Positions 1 through 10,139 of a stretch of 64,000 bases of DNA are shown in pieces. This DNA comes from Zoroaster sp. YZ-2022 (Eukaryota; Echinodermata; Asteroidea; Forcipulatida; Zoroasteridae). The first letter of the stretch is position 1. Each line of letters begins with the position of its first letter. The notes under the pieces were generated by a model. The model worked only from the letters and a program-made list of their open reading frames with translations. It was not told the origin of the DNA and ran no database searches. The DNA lies in NCBI GenBank assembly GCA_029582265.1, contig CM055830.1, forward strand, positions 20,483,365 to 20,547,364, written 5' to 3'. A program made the position numbers and the translations under genes.

Positions 1-830
1 GGGTAAATGTTTATCACACACTGTGAAACTTCTCAAAGCATGGCAGCACACACATTGGCTTTTAACACTGTTTACAAATCATACGAGTTTGTTACCGCTG
101 GCTTTAGTGATGCAAATGACACAGTTGCATTTTTGCTGGGTGAGCAACATTGAAATGGGGGGACACAATCCAAACTACAGTGGGTAAATGTTTATCACAC
201 ACTGGGAAAGTTCTCAAAGCATGGCATCACAAACAATGGCTTTTAAGACTGTTTACAAATCATACGAGGTTGTTACGGCATGGCGTGAGTGATGCAAATG
301 ACACAGTTGCATTTTTTGCTGGGTGAGCAACATTGAAATGGGGGACACAATCCAAACTACATTGGGTAAATGTTTATCACACACTGAAACTTCTCAAAGC
401 ATGGCAGCACACACATTGGCTTTTAACACTGTTTACAAATCATACGAGTTTGTTACCGCTTGGCTTTAGTGATGCAAATGACACAGTTGCATTTTTTGCT
501 GGGTGAGCAACATTGAAATGGGGGGGGGGGGACACAATCCAAACTACATTGGGTAAATGTTTATCACACTGAAACTTCTCAAAGCATGGCAGCACACACA
601 TTGGCTTTTAACACTGTTTACAAATCATACGAGTTTGTTACCGCTTGGCTTTAGTGATGCAAATGACACAGTTGCATTTTTTGCTGGGTGAGCAACATTG
701 AAATGGGGGGGGGGGGGGACACAATCCAAACTACATTGGGTAAATGTTTATCACACACTGTGAAACTTCTCAAAGCATGGCAGCACACACATTGGCTTTT
801 GACACTGTTTACAAATCATAACGAAGTTTG
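1..830 (-). repeat. Tandem array, about 182-187 bp unit, of the piggyBac 3' coding end
   Basis: Units begin with GGGTAAATGTTTATCACAC at 1, 182, 364, 551 and 738, giving periods of 181, 182, 187 and 187. On the minus strand each unit holds the last coding part of the piggyBac-like transposase (the Cys-rich tail ending in CFEKFHSV and a stop) plus some 3' flank. The fifth unit runs into the rest of the transposase. A G-run inside each unit has 6, 5, 12 and 14 bases in units 1 to 4, which accounts for the longer later periods. The first unit starts at the window edge, so the array probably continues to the left. Confidence 0.85.
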
Positions 831-2281
831 TTTCCGCTGGCTTGTGTGCTGCAAACGACACAGTTGCGCCTTTTGCTGGGCCCACTTCTCCCAGGATAAT
901 GTCTACCGAAAGACACGATGGCTCATTGGTGTGCTTTGCCTGGTTGTGCTTCCAGGTGGAAAGAAGTTCATTGACCACCTTCACGCTGGAAATCCAAGCT
1001 CGTCAAGTGCTGGTTTGTAGGAATCGGTTGTAGACGACAGTAGCGTTCACCAAACAGATGTCAAGAATGGCCACTTAAAAATTCTTTTCCACCATTTCAG
1101 CGATCTATGGTGGTGTGTATAATACTGACACAGTTGCGATGCTAGATCACTTCCACCCATGTATTTATTATAATCACTGACGAGAACAGGTTTTTGATTT
1201 CACGAAGTCCAGTGGAACTGTATTTGCTGCAATTTCTTTAGTGTCCATACTGCAGTCACCATAATTAGTCAGAAGAGTTACCACTTTGCATCCTGCCAAA
1301 CAACACATAGTTGCCCTGCTTTTGTGTAAAAGTGCGGTCATCGCCCTTTTTCATGCGCGAACTTCTTTGGGTTTGCACCTCCGGAATCCCTTGGGTGGTG
1401 TATCGTACTGTTCCACGAGCTCAAACCCTAGCTGTGACAACTTGTGGACGAGAGCCGGGCTGGTGTACCAATTGTCCATGAAAACAAAATGTCCCTTATG
1501 TTCGAGTCCTTGCAGTAGTTCCATGACTATTTTGCCAGATGCTGAAAGGTTAGATGGATGGTTTGCTGCTGCATAAGCAATTGAGGATGTCTGCAATTGA
1601 GTACGATGTGGGCTCTGAACCAGTGAACACCTTCCACGCACATATGTACCCGGTTTCAGACTCGCTCAATGAAAAACATTTCAATCCAAACTTAGCAGAC
1701 TTATGGCATGTACTGTTTAAAACCGATGCGGCCTTTAAACTTTATCATAGTCTCATCTGGCGAGGTTTAGTCAGGTTTATATATGCGACGAAACAATGGC
1801 AGTACAATGTGAAGCAGCGGTAACTTTACACAGTTTGTCACGGGAGAGTCATCATCCATTTCAGCTCTGTTGTTGGCAACGTGGAAAAATCTCAGGAGTG
1901 CGTCAAATCGGTTACGAGACATAGTTGATGAGTACACAGGACTTCAGAACTTCAGACCTGGACCAGTGCATGGCGAAGCGTGGCGCTGTTGATGCCCATA
2001 CACAGAAGCAAGGCCACAAATGCCATCATCTCAGGGATATCCGTTGGAGTCCAGGCATGCTGATGATTGGCTGCATCTGCACCCAGCGTTTGGTCAGCAT
2101 AGCGATTGGTCTCTGTCACCATCAACTTCCAGACTGCCTGACAGAAGAACAGTTGAAAGATCTGCCCAGGCGAGAGGTTACTGAAAACTTCAGTACATCC
2201 AGCAGTCTCTTCAGTAAAGTTCATAGGGGTAAACGCCAGATAGGAGGAGTTTGCTTTATGCCATCCAGACCTGAAGTATGA
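750..2281 (-). pseudogene. piggyBac-like transposase, catalytic and C-terminal regions, frame-disrupted
   Basis: Cut-and-paste transposase remnant of the DDE_Tnp_1_7 family. In minus-strand order: an N-terminal helical part with KLMVTETNRYADQ and W-T-P-x-x-I-x-E (about 2224-1955); MSRNRFDALLRFFHVA (about 1920); the first acidic motif in SPDETMIKFKGRIGFKQYM (about 1775-1715); the second in VFMDNWYTSPALV (about 1495-1455); a conserved segment DICLVNATVVYNR (about 1065-1025); and a Cys-rich tail with ICKQCQKPMCVLPCFEKFHS (about 815-755). These pieces lie in different frames with stops between them, so no continuous product is encoded. The tail's first Cys pair is out of frame because of indels near 805-845. 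Intact family members are about 500-600 residues, close to the span here. Family identity is secure; activity is not expected. Confidence 0.88.
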
Positions 2282-2380
2282 GTATTAAGAAACTTATGTA
2301 TGATGGTGCTATATGGAATTAAGGCACATTTTCTTGATGATACCATAATACAACATTAGCCTTTTTTCAGATATGGCTGA

Positions 2381-2913
2381 CACAATAGGGAGTAGTATGT
2401 TAAATGCCGATGGGGACAAATGTCTAAAACTGAAAAGAATCGGAGGCGTAATCGCCAATTATTTAAATGAGGTATGACATCATAACAGAATTTGTGACAT
2501 CATAGAAAATTAAAAAGTGGACATATAAAAAATGACAAAACTAAATAAGATTATCTCTGAGTATAATAAAGATGGCGACAAATATGAAATAAAGAATAGA
2601 GTAACTGTGCCTTGCGAGTGGCTTTTAGTTGGTAAACTAAATCATCATAAAAGCCACCGCAAGGCACAGTTACTCTATTCTTTATTTCATATTGTCGCCA
2701 TCTTATTATACCTCACAGATAATCTTATTTAGTTTTGTCATTTTATATGTCCACTTTTTTATTTTCTATGACGTCACCAATTCTTTTATGATGTCATACA
2801 TGTACCCTCATTTAAATAATTGGCCGCCTTTACATCGCCTCCCGATTCTTTTTTTTCTCAGTTTTATACATTTGTCCCCCATACGGCATTTAACATACTA
2901 CTGGAGGGCACTG
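2381..2913. repeat. Long palindromic (foldback) MITE
   Basis: Two arms of about 250-265 bp are near-perfect reverse complements around a short loop at about 2630-2647. The innermost stem is GTGGCTTTTA / TAAAAGCCAC. Both arms carry matching words, for example AAGGCACAGTTACTCTATTC on one side and its complement on the other. The outer end reads CAGTGCCCTCCAGTAGTATG from the right side and CACAATAGGGAGTAGTATG from the left. There is no coding content. A transcript of this region would fold into a hairpin of about 250 bp. It sits between the catalytic and N-terminal parts of the piggyBac element. Confidence 0.85.
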
Positions 2914-3097
2914 TATGATTTGGGTGTAATGAGCTTTGGCGGTTATTTACTTTTTTGGCAATGCTCAGCAAAACCATCATCGGAAATTTATGCATAGTCC
3001 CACTTTTCTTGAAAATGACAGCACACCAGGTGCTTGCAATTTGTATGACCTTCCTGTGTTATCTAATCATACACCCCTATAATGGTTAGATGGGTGC

Positions 3098-3258
3098 AGG
3101 TCAACTCTGTCCAAGGTAAACTCTGTCCAGATGGTACAACGCAAGCCAATTAAAGTAAATATAGGCTGTATTCTTGGTCGAAGAGGGTGCTGTAACGCTT
3201 TTGAGCCACGAACACTAACCGAGTTGGACGGAGTTGACCTGGGACAGAGTTGACTCAA
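3098..3258. repeat. Small inverted-repeat element (TCAACTCTGTCC ends)
   Basis: GGTCAACTCTGTCC near 3098 is matched by the complementary GGACAGAGTTGACT near 3241-3254. Related words recur inside (AAACTCTGTCC at about 3117 and GGACGGAGTTGACC at about 3217). It looks like a roughly 160-bp non-autonomous element. No second copy was noticed in the window, so the family call rests on the ends alone. Confidence 0.45.
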
Positions 3259-3259
3259 A

Positions 3260-3964
3260 CTTATAGATAGCACTGAAATGTTAAATGCTCTTTGATAGAT
3301 CAAAAGATGATGCAACTTGCCAGGATGCCAATTGCTCTACGGTAGAGCAAGTGACATCCCTCATCATTCATTCACTTTGATATGGTGCAAGAAGTTCAAA
3401 GTTAGGCCGACTCTGCATTTATACTGCACACTTTTTGGGACAAACTTTTGATTTTATTCATGTCTTTTCTTGCATAGTAAAATCAGATTAATTCAAATAT
3501 GCTATTATGAATTTCGATTTAGAAAGGCAATTGGTAAAACCAGATTCCCCGGATCTAATGTCAACGTAAGTGGGACCTTACTAGATCCATCCCACATAAA
3601 AGAAGCCCATTTCACCTGCAATATTTGGCAAATTAAGTTAATTAGGCCTACATTCAAACGTAAGGTAATTCTTGAAATTACTTGAACAGTTAATATTCTT
3701 TGAAATGCCATTCCATCCATCATTCCTTTGAAAGAAAAACATTTTCTTCTGAGGATCCAGGAAAGTCTGACTACAATGTAGGTCTGGAGGATCCGACTTT
3801 CAGTTTCACTAACACCCCTTTAGAAAAACATAAAAAGTAGGCCTAGGGCCTACATTCATAAATATACAAAACATGTTTGGCTCTTTGTAATCAGTAACGT
3901 TAGCCAATTGGAACAGTTATGTGAAAGTTTTCAGCTAGGCCTACGTCTTAGTTAAGGCCTACCT
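3260..3964. other. No gene seen
   Basis: Low-complexity AT-rich sequence. It holds a short near-palindrome TTGCTCTACGGTAGAGCAA at about 3333-3351 and a cluster of TAGGCCTA-type words at 3640-3960, including a palindromic pair near 3838. Nothing coding was recognised. Confidence 0.5.
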
Positions 3965-4140
3965 GAAGTTCTGCTTGTTGATGACCTTGGTGGGTGTGTG
4001 ACAAACTCTTCTTCACTTTCTTCTGATGTGGATGAGAGGACTGGTCATCGGATATTTCTGAACCACTATCCGCGAATATTTCGTCAATAATTTCAGCGTC
4101 ATCCGCGGCTGGCGGTCGACTGTCAGCTGTAAAACAGCTA
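3965..4140 (-). pseudogene. Candidate N-terminal exon of the piggyBac-like transposase
   Basis: The minus strand reads an open segment containing DDAEIIDEIFADSGSEISDD followed by a basic Ser/Lys stretch. An acidic, Ser-rich segment of this kind is typical just after the start of piggyBac transposases. It lies upstream of the catalytic region in the same orientation and just inside the predicted 5' terminus at 4404. The segment ends at a CAG/GTAGG that could serve as a splice donor. Connection to the catalytic part across about 1.7 kb is inferred. It could instead be an unrelated acidic reading frame. Confidence 0.4.
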
Positions 4141-4408
4141 AGTGAGCGTCGGCGGTCACGGAAAAAGCTACAGCTTTATATATAGAGACGCTAAAAAGCA
4201 TTCATACTGACGCGCGCATTGTCCTGCGATTGATTAATCATGCCAACGTCAAGTGAGGGCGCTTTACATTTCAGTTACAGGTTTCAGGCGTTGTGCCGGA
4301 GAAGCCTTGGGAACAAAAGTAGAATTCCCGTGACATAGCGTCCGCTTTGGTAAAGAACATACATTCCACATTGAGCACAGGTGGCACGTTTGGGGTTGAA
4401 AGGGTTAA

Positions 4409-4963
4409 TAACAATAATGAACAGTTCTTATATAGCACGTAATACCTTCAAATGAAAGTCTCTATGCGTTTATTATTAAGCTCTTCCAGTACTTCAGTAT
4501 AAATTCAAATTCGTTTCAATGTCCATCCCCAAGCTTATTGATAACCTCCCACAAATGAAACGGGCAAGTATACCTTGATTTCAAAATATTTATCCTCCAT
4601 AACCCCACTAGTTTAAACATTTATTGACAATTTAAATAGTCCAATATCTGTACGATGCAGTCCCTTCGTTAACCATTTATAGATAATATTAACCGCTTGC
4701 TGGGGATGGTTGTAGATGAATACCATTCAAGTTGCTGACCAAAAACACAAATTTAACTTTAAACTTTGATATTAAATCTATATTCACCAAATTAAAAACG
4801 TTTACTCTTTAGAAATTACAATCATAATTTTGTTTTCGTTAGACCTAAGTTTCCATCATTCATAGATTTTGGAGCAAACGGCTTTTTAAAAATGTCATCT
4901 GCCCTTTGATGAAATATTTCTCATAAGGTATATTCCCCTCGTGATGAAATAAGGAACGCGTGC
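4409..4963. other. No gene seen
   Basis: AT-rich sequence outside the piggyBac terminus and before the next MITE. No ORF with recognisable content and no strong repeat was found. Confidence 0.5.
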
Positions 4964-5188
4964 ATTGCGGATCCGGGGGCTAAGGGGGGTAGCCCCCCAA
5001 AATCGTTTTAAAAAAAAAAAAATTAAAAAAAGAATCTGATACAAACGGTAAAGGTATTCCCCTCATGTTTCCCTCATTTCCCCCCTCACTGTGCTTTGTT
5101 TTCTCCCCTTTGATTATTTCATTGTAATCTTTGTAGTACTGAAAATCGTTCTTGAATCTCACCCCCTAAAATATTCTGGATCCGCCCA
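4964..5188 (-). repeat. MITE family C (GCGGATCC ends), copy 1
   Basis: A 225-bp element bounded by GCGGATCCGGGGGC on the left and TCTGGATCCGCCC on the right. The same family occurs at about 52786-53015 in opposite orientation. The two share an internal block: TTTCATTGTAATCTTTGTAG here is the complement of CTACAAAATTACAATGAAA there, and both have CACTGTGCTTTG. There is no coding capacity. Multi-copy status within one 64 kb window supports a mobile repeat. Confidence 0.75.
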
Positions 5189-5481
5189 TGGCGTGACTGT
5201 AGAAAATGTTAAAGTTAACCTGCCTTTTGGAAATTAATCGTACATAATAGTATTCAAGCTATAGGCCTACATATATCAATAATCCCACCTATCTATTTGA
5301 GTGCTTATATGTTTGTAAATAAAAATGTCGAAATCTATTCATGCTGCGAGGTAATGTGTTGTTGCTAACGCATACAGAATAATGATGTTATGAATGACGT
5401 TAATAACGTAGGTCATTTTGAGATAACATTTGAAATAAATTTATCCTCAGTACCTTGGAAACAACGAGTACCCTTGCTTAT

Positions 5482-5866
5482 GAAGATATGTCGTGGCCGA
5501 GCGGTCTAGCTTACCGGATTTAAGTTCTGGTGTTAGCAACATAATGTGGGTTCAGAATCTACGGCCGTGACACTTGTGTCCTTCAGCAACACTTAATCAT
5601 AATGGTGCTTCTCTCCACTCCACAGGGGTTAAATGGGTACCTGTGAAGGCAGAGTTGGTTTTGCTCTATATGCGCTTAGAAATGGCAGCAATTGAGCTGT
5701 ATACTCCCCCAAGGAGCTGAGAGATGGTTTCAGGGGAATGATTTATGAGCCACTTATAGACCTTTATGAGCAGGGATAATAATATAATGCCTTGCCTTGA
5801 GCACCACTTGGTTGGTGGATACGTGCGCTATATAAATCCACACATTATTATTATTATTATTATTGT
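5482..5866 (+). mobile_element. tRNA-Leu-derived SINE with (ATT)n tail
   Basis: About 385 bp. A tRNA-like head (5489-5572) carries the RNA polymerase III boxes: TGGCCGAGCGG (A box) and GGGTTCAGAATCT (B box, one mismatch to GGTTCRANNCC). A tRNA-unrelated body follows, running through GAGCACCACTTGGTTGGTGG and CGCTATATAAATCC. The element ends in repeated ATT from about 5844. Head, body and short simple-repeat tail are the standard SINE layout. Mobilisation would need a partner LINE; which one is unknown. Confidence 0.85.
5489..5572 (+). other. tRNA-like head of the SINE, tRNA-Leu(UAA) ancestry
   Basis: A cloverleaf can be drawn. The acceptor stem is TGTCGTG with CGTGACA (7 pairs, two G-T). The anticodon stem is CCGGA with TCTGG, around the 7-base loop TTTAAGT with TAA at positions 34-36. 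The extra arm is long, as in class II tRNAs. An 84-base length and this arm point to tRNA-Leu. It is embedded in a SINE, so it is not called a functional tRNA gene. Confidence 0.75.
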
Positions 5867-6236
5867 ATGTGTATATAATGGCAATGGGACGATTTCTTCT
5901 TTTTGGTGAAGAGTTGTAGTTTTTACGTATTATGACAACATTAAAGAGAATTTATCTTAAGATCATAAACAAAAATACTTTAATTATTATATCAATTTTA
6001 ACAACAAAATTCTCCATAATGTTGTCATAATACGTAATAAAATACTTGTCACCAAAAACATCTTTGACTTTTTACATAAATTTTCGTACCTAAAGTGGCA
6101 ATACTAATTTTTTTCCAAGAGCGCGACTTTTTCAAAGTCAATGTACATGCAGCGGTGCGGTAAGGATTATGATAAGGACGACAGGTTCAGACATACTCGA
6201 TATTTCAGGGGTGTTGGATTATTTTAATTTGTTAAT

Positions 6237-6551
6237 AGGCCCCCAAAAGGTCTCCCGGTTTCTGGTCTCGCGCTCGTCGCCTAAGACCAACCCCTTGGTA
6301 TTTTTAGTTATCATTTTTTCTTTGGTTTGTTTGTTTGTTTTTTTGTTTTTTTTATGAATCGATGTCCAATTGCAGCAAAAACTCGGTGCTGGATCGATTG
6401 TATATTTTTGCCATGTTGTATTTTTAAACGACCCTTTCACATAGTTGTATGAACGTTTGCTAATTTATTGAGGCCTCTTATCCACCATATTTGTATATAG
6501 GGAAATATATCTCTCCATGTATTAAAAAAAGCGCTAAAAAACACAACAACT

Positions 6552-6583
<32 letters not shown>

Positions 6584-6643
6584 AACGCGTCACCACACGA
6601 CTTTTGAAACCCGGCGACCAGAAATCGGGACTTTTTGTTTTGG
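6237..6643. repeat. MITE family A (GGTCTCGGTTTCTGGTC ends), copy 1
   Basis: Ends are inverted: GGTCTCCCGGTTTCTGGTC at about 6249 and GACCAGAAATCGGGACTTTT at about 6616. The interior has the family core ATGTCCAATTGCAGCAAAAA and GGATCGATTG, shared with the copies near 13735, 54130 and 58745. This copy is longer than the others because of simple-sequence tracts, including (CAA)n at about 6541-6582 and a T/G-rich run at about 6318-6350. Confidence 0.75.
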
Positions 6644-8320
6644 TCTTATGCTCCAAGTAACTAAAAGTGACCCTCTCTCTCCCGTCACGGCAAGTGAATG
6701 AGTGGCTCATGAACTTAGCAAATAAACACGCCCTCACGCTTGACTGGCCACAATGGTATTTCACCCAGTTTTATTCAAATGTTGGCGCTTGTTACGGACG
6801 ACAAACCCCAAGAGGTTACGCTACTAAATAAGGAATATTCTTCTCGTAGGGGTCAACAACTAAGTATTTTTATTCATTCATAACGTCCCCACAGCGACCA
6901 TTTTACAGGTGTGATACTCTAAGTATAAATACGTACGTAATAAATGACTGGGAAGTCTTCGAGGTCCAGTTGGTTACAGTCATCTATGAGTTTGTTACTA
7001 AAGGCTACAATTGACATATTGAAGACACTCATTTAATTTCCATTATTCTAATTGTGTACTACCTGTCATATGTCTGCTTCACATTATCTGAATTAATAAT
7101 ATTGCCCTGCAGCCCGGGTCTGCAGAGATCATCAACAAGGCAAATAATTATGCTAACTATCGCATTAATCTTTGCAGTTATGTTTATTAGCTTTTTAAAA
7201 ATAGATGCGGCAAACAAATTTCAATTGCTAGAACATGAAACCAGCCAAATTTTTGGTTCCATCTGAAGGTTCTATTTCGTTTATATGCTTTGTTGGGAAA
7301 AAATATTAAAAACATGTTTAAAAAGTATTTTGACTTAATCATAAGTCCACTTTTCCTAATTTTTAAATAAAATTTTCATATTAATAATGAAATATTTTAA
7401 ATTTCATACTGTTATGGAAAAGAATTGTCAATTTATTGCAATTTTTCTAAATTCGACTTTCATCATGATTAGAGTCAAACAATACATGTTTAAAAATAGT
7501 ATATTCGTCAAATAAATATGGATTGGACTTGTGAAACGGTAGCTTAGTACTCGTTTTTAGCGACGATTTAGCCTCGTCAAAAATGTTTTTACGACTCCTA
7601 CCAGACGTAGCCTCCTTCAAAAATTCCCATGTTATTACAAGCAGTACAATAATTTAATAAGAAAATAAACAGCAACCTAAAACAAGCGTTGTATATATGT
7701 CATGTGTTAATACAATACACAATCAGAATAACTAACATGACCATCGCCTTTTAGACTTCCGTTTCCCCCAAGAAAATTCCACAGTTTCACGAGTTTCACC
7801 TCTCTTAGAAAAATAGTTATGTTGGGTTTGCGTTTTGGAACTTAAAGCTAAGATTTACGGCCAAAGTTAGAGGTCGCGCTTTTATATGTGATATTCAACA
7901 CATGTAATTAAAACGTGAAAATATAACCCAAAACATTGAAAATAAATGATCAATTCCAAAGATTTGCATTTGGTTGTTCATCACAAAATATTTTTACCCA
8001 CTCCACACAGTGCGGACAATAATAATTAAAGGTTGTGAAAGAAGGAGGAATTATATTAGGTTGGTGAAGTTGGATCTATTGGAATCATAGGAATCATACT
8101 GTAATCATAGGAATCATTATTGTAATAAATAGGTGTGAAGAAAACATACGTCGCCAAGCGAGTCATAGGCAATGCAGTAAATTGTGTGTGCACCAATACA
8201 GAATCGGCAAAAATTTATATTTTGCAAAAAATTACCCAATCGCTTGGGATACCGGAAAGTTAGAATTTTGGTACATTTATATTAACACAAAGTGTCAACG
8301 TGCATTTTTAAAACATGTTT
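6644..8320. other. No gene seen, AT-rich intergenic sequence
   Basis: No coding similarity was recognised. There are scattered short open frames only. The sequence is unique as far as can be seen within the window. Confidence 0.5.
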
Positions 8321-8327
8321 GTTTGGT

Positions 8328-8561
8328 AAAGTTTAGTGACAATACTTCGTCACAATCAACAGGGCATACAGTGCTACTTTAGATTAACGCAGTGACTGAA
8401 AAATATCATCCTCGGCAGCTGACAAGTTCATATACTACCGTTGCTGCTGCGTAAAATGAACCTGTCATTTTCAGTCACTGTATTCATCTTAAACTGGGAC
8501 ACCGATTCCATACCAATTTGATGAAAGTCTGCTCTGCTGATCATGGCGATATATTGTCCTC
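8328..8561. repeat. MITE family B (GGGACAATATCGTCAC ends), copy 1
   Basis: A diverged copy. The left end is GTGACAATACTTCGTCACAA and the right end is GCGATATATTGTCC. Internal words are shared with the 60939-61149 copy: CAACAGGGCAT, CAGTGACTGAAA, GTTGCTGCTGC (reverse complement there) and TTTTCAGTCACTG. The paired CAGTGACTGAAA / TTTTCAGTCACTG form an inner inverted repeat. Confidence 0.7.
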
Positions 8562-10139
8562 AACCATCCCCCTGTGACGTTTAAAGGGTGTATGCAATGA
8601 CAGGGATATAAAGGGACTGGTAGCATTTATTAACATTTAATTACTACGCACACAGGGGGTTTTCAATCCTGTGATTGTCACTTGGGTGATTCATATGTGG
8701 GGATATAACAAATTTGTGTAAGACCCCAGGAAGACAGTGTATGGTGCATAAACGAGGAACATATTTACAAACAAATTGCAATAACCAGAGGAATTATAGC
8801 TTTTCTATTGATATAAGGAAATGGTACAAACTGACCAAACAGAAAAGTTGCCGAAAGGTTTGCGACTGCTCTGTATTAATTTTCTCGGATTTACCAAAAG
8901 TTCATATTTGAAAAAAACTAATTACCAATTACATCAGGTACCTAAATACATCAGGTAATGTAAGTTTAAAAAGCATTGTTTAAAATGACAAGATGAAGCC
9001 ACTATGCAGATATATTTTAGTTAAGTTATTGTATGCTACTTTTACACTCCAATTTTGGAAGTCTAAATGTATTATCAATATTATAATACAACAATTAGTA
9101 TATGTTTTCACACAAAGCTTTAAAGGGGATGTCATTATTTGGTAATAATTAGCAAAACTGCTCCGATGAATATTAGCACAATGCTTTGAATCAAGATGTA
9201 CTAATAAACAACAAAGCTGTAAACATTTCAAGCTCTTGGGTTGTGTCGTCAACGACAAAACAGTGAAAATGTTCTTGATTTTTCCTATTTATTCTAACTC
9301 TAGTCTCTATGAGTACTCTTTCATAGAATTCGAAATGAAATGTTTGAACCCCTTCATCAGCTTCATTTCAAGTAAGGCAGTGTTGATTTAAAACAATTCA
9401 AAATGTTATAAAATTTTTGGAAATTACCAGTTATTTAGTACGTCAAGTTGGTCATAGAAGAAAAACAAAATTATAAAGTGAAATAAACATCGTGACAACT
9501 GGTCACAATCATAATGATATTTATCAGGAAGTCTATTACCATACATGAAGGTAATAGACTTCTGATCCTTTATTAAAGGGAAGATACAGCATTTACAATT
9601 GGCAAAACTGGATTCTCTATGAGTATGCCCTACTTTTTAGCCAACTAATATATTATTGGCACAACTAATGCAGAGCGGTCAAGTCAATGAGAAAAAGGTG
9701 TGAATAAGCATTAACAAGGAGTACTTCAGGATAATCATTTAGAATGATTGGGTACCTTTACCAATTCTGATTTGGAATAATAAATCACAGGCCTCAGCCA
9801 GAATGTTTGTAACCAGTTAATTACAGAGTATTGTACATTTCTAATTCATAATGCACATGTGTTTAAATGAAAGTTAAATGTGCACCAAAACCATATGGAT
9901 CAACTGTACTGTCGTTGTTTACCATTATTGTACTGTTGAATAATAACAATATAAGTGCAACATTTATATTCCAAGCAACATCTATTGATCAATGTTGAAA
10001 GGGCACATGTTGTCTCCCCTTTCCGCCGTTCATTCTACCAAAATAATGCATAACAATACAGCTGAGTTATATGCTTTATACGGATAATCAATTTGAAGGT
10101 CACAATCAAGGACTGTTTGTTTTTCAACCTGACCTGAGG
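8562..10139. other. No gene seen; one perfect hairpin at 9528-9562
   Basis: AT-rich sequence without recognisable coding content. GAAGTCTATTACC (9528-9540) and GGTAATAGACTTC (9550-9562) form a perfect 13-bp stem with a 9-base loop. It might be the core of an otherwise decayed palindromic repeat. No terminator function is implied. Confidence 0.5.

Larger units (their letters stand above)
1..4408 (-). mobile_element. piggyBac-like DNA transposon, decayed, left part cut off by window edge
   Basis: A piggyBac-type element read on the minus strand. Its 5' end is placed at the TTAA at 4405-4408, where the minus strand reads TTAA followed by CCCTTTCAACCCC, the usual look of a piggyBac terminus (TTAA target plus CCC-TTT start). 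Inside are an acidic N-terminal piece (about 3965-4140), the catalytic region (about 750-2281), and a tandemly repeated C-terminal region running off the left edge. A palindromic repeat (2381-2913) and a small inverted repeat (3098-3258) separate the N-terminal piece from the catalytic part, so they look like later insertions or intron content. The opposite terminus is not in the window. Family assignment is strong from the coding part; the exact boundary is an inference. Confidence 0.65.

Noticed and set aside
1..830. Possible CRISPR array or functional satellite
   Set aside because: Units are contiguous with no unique spacers and the unit is a transposase 3' end; the genome is eukaryotic.
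3325..3372. Hairpin around TTGCTCTACGGTAGAGCAA as a tRNA or small RNA gene
   Set aside because: No A or B box and no cloverleaf; too little support for an RNA gene.
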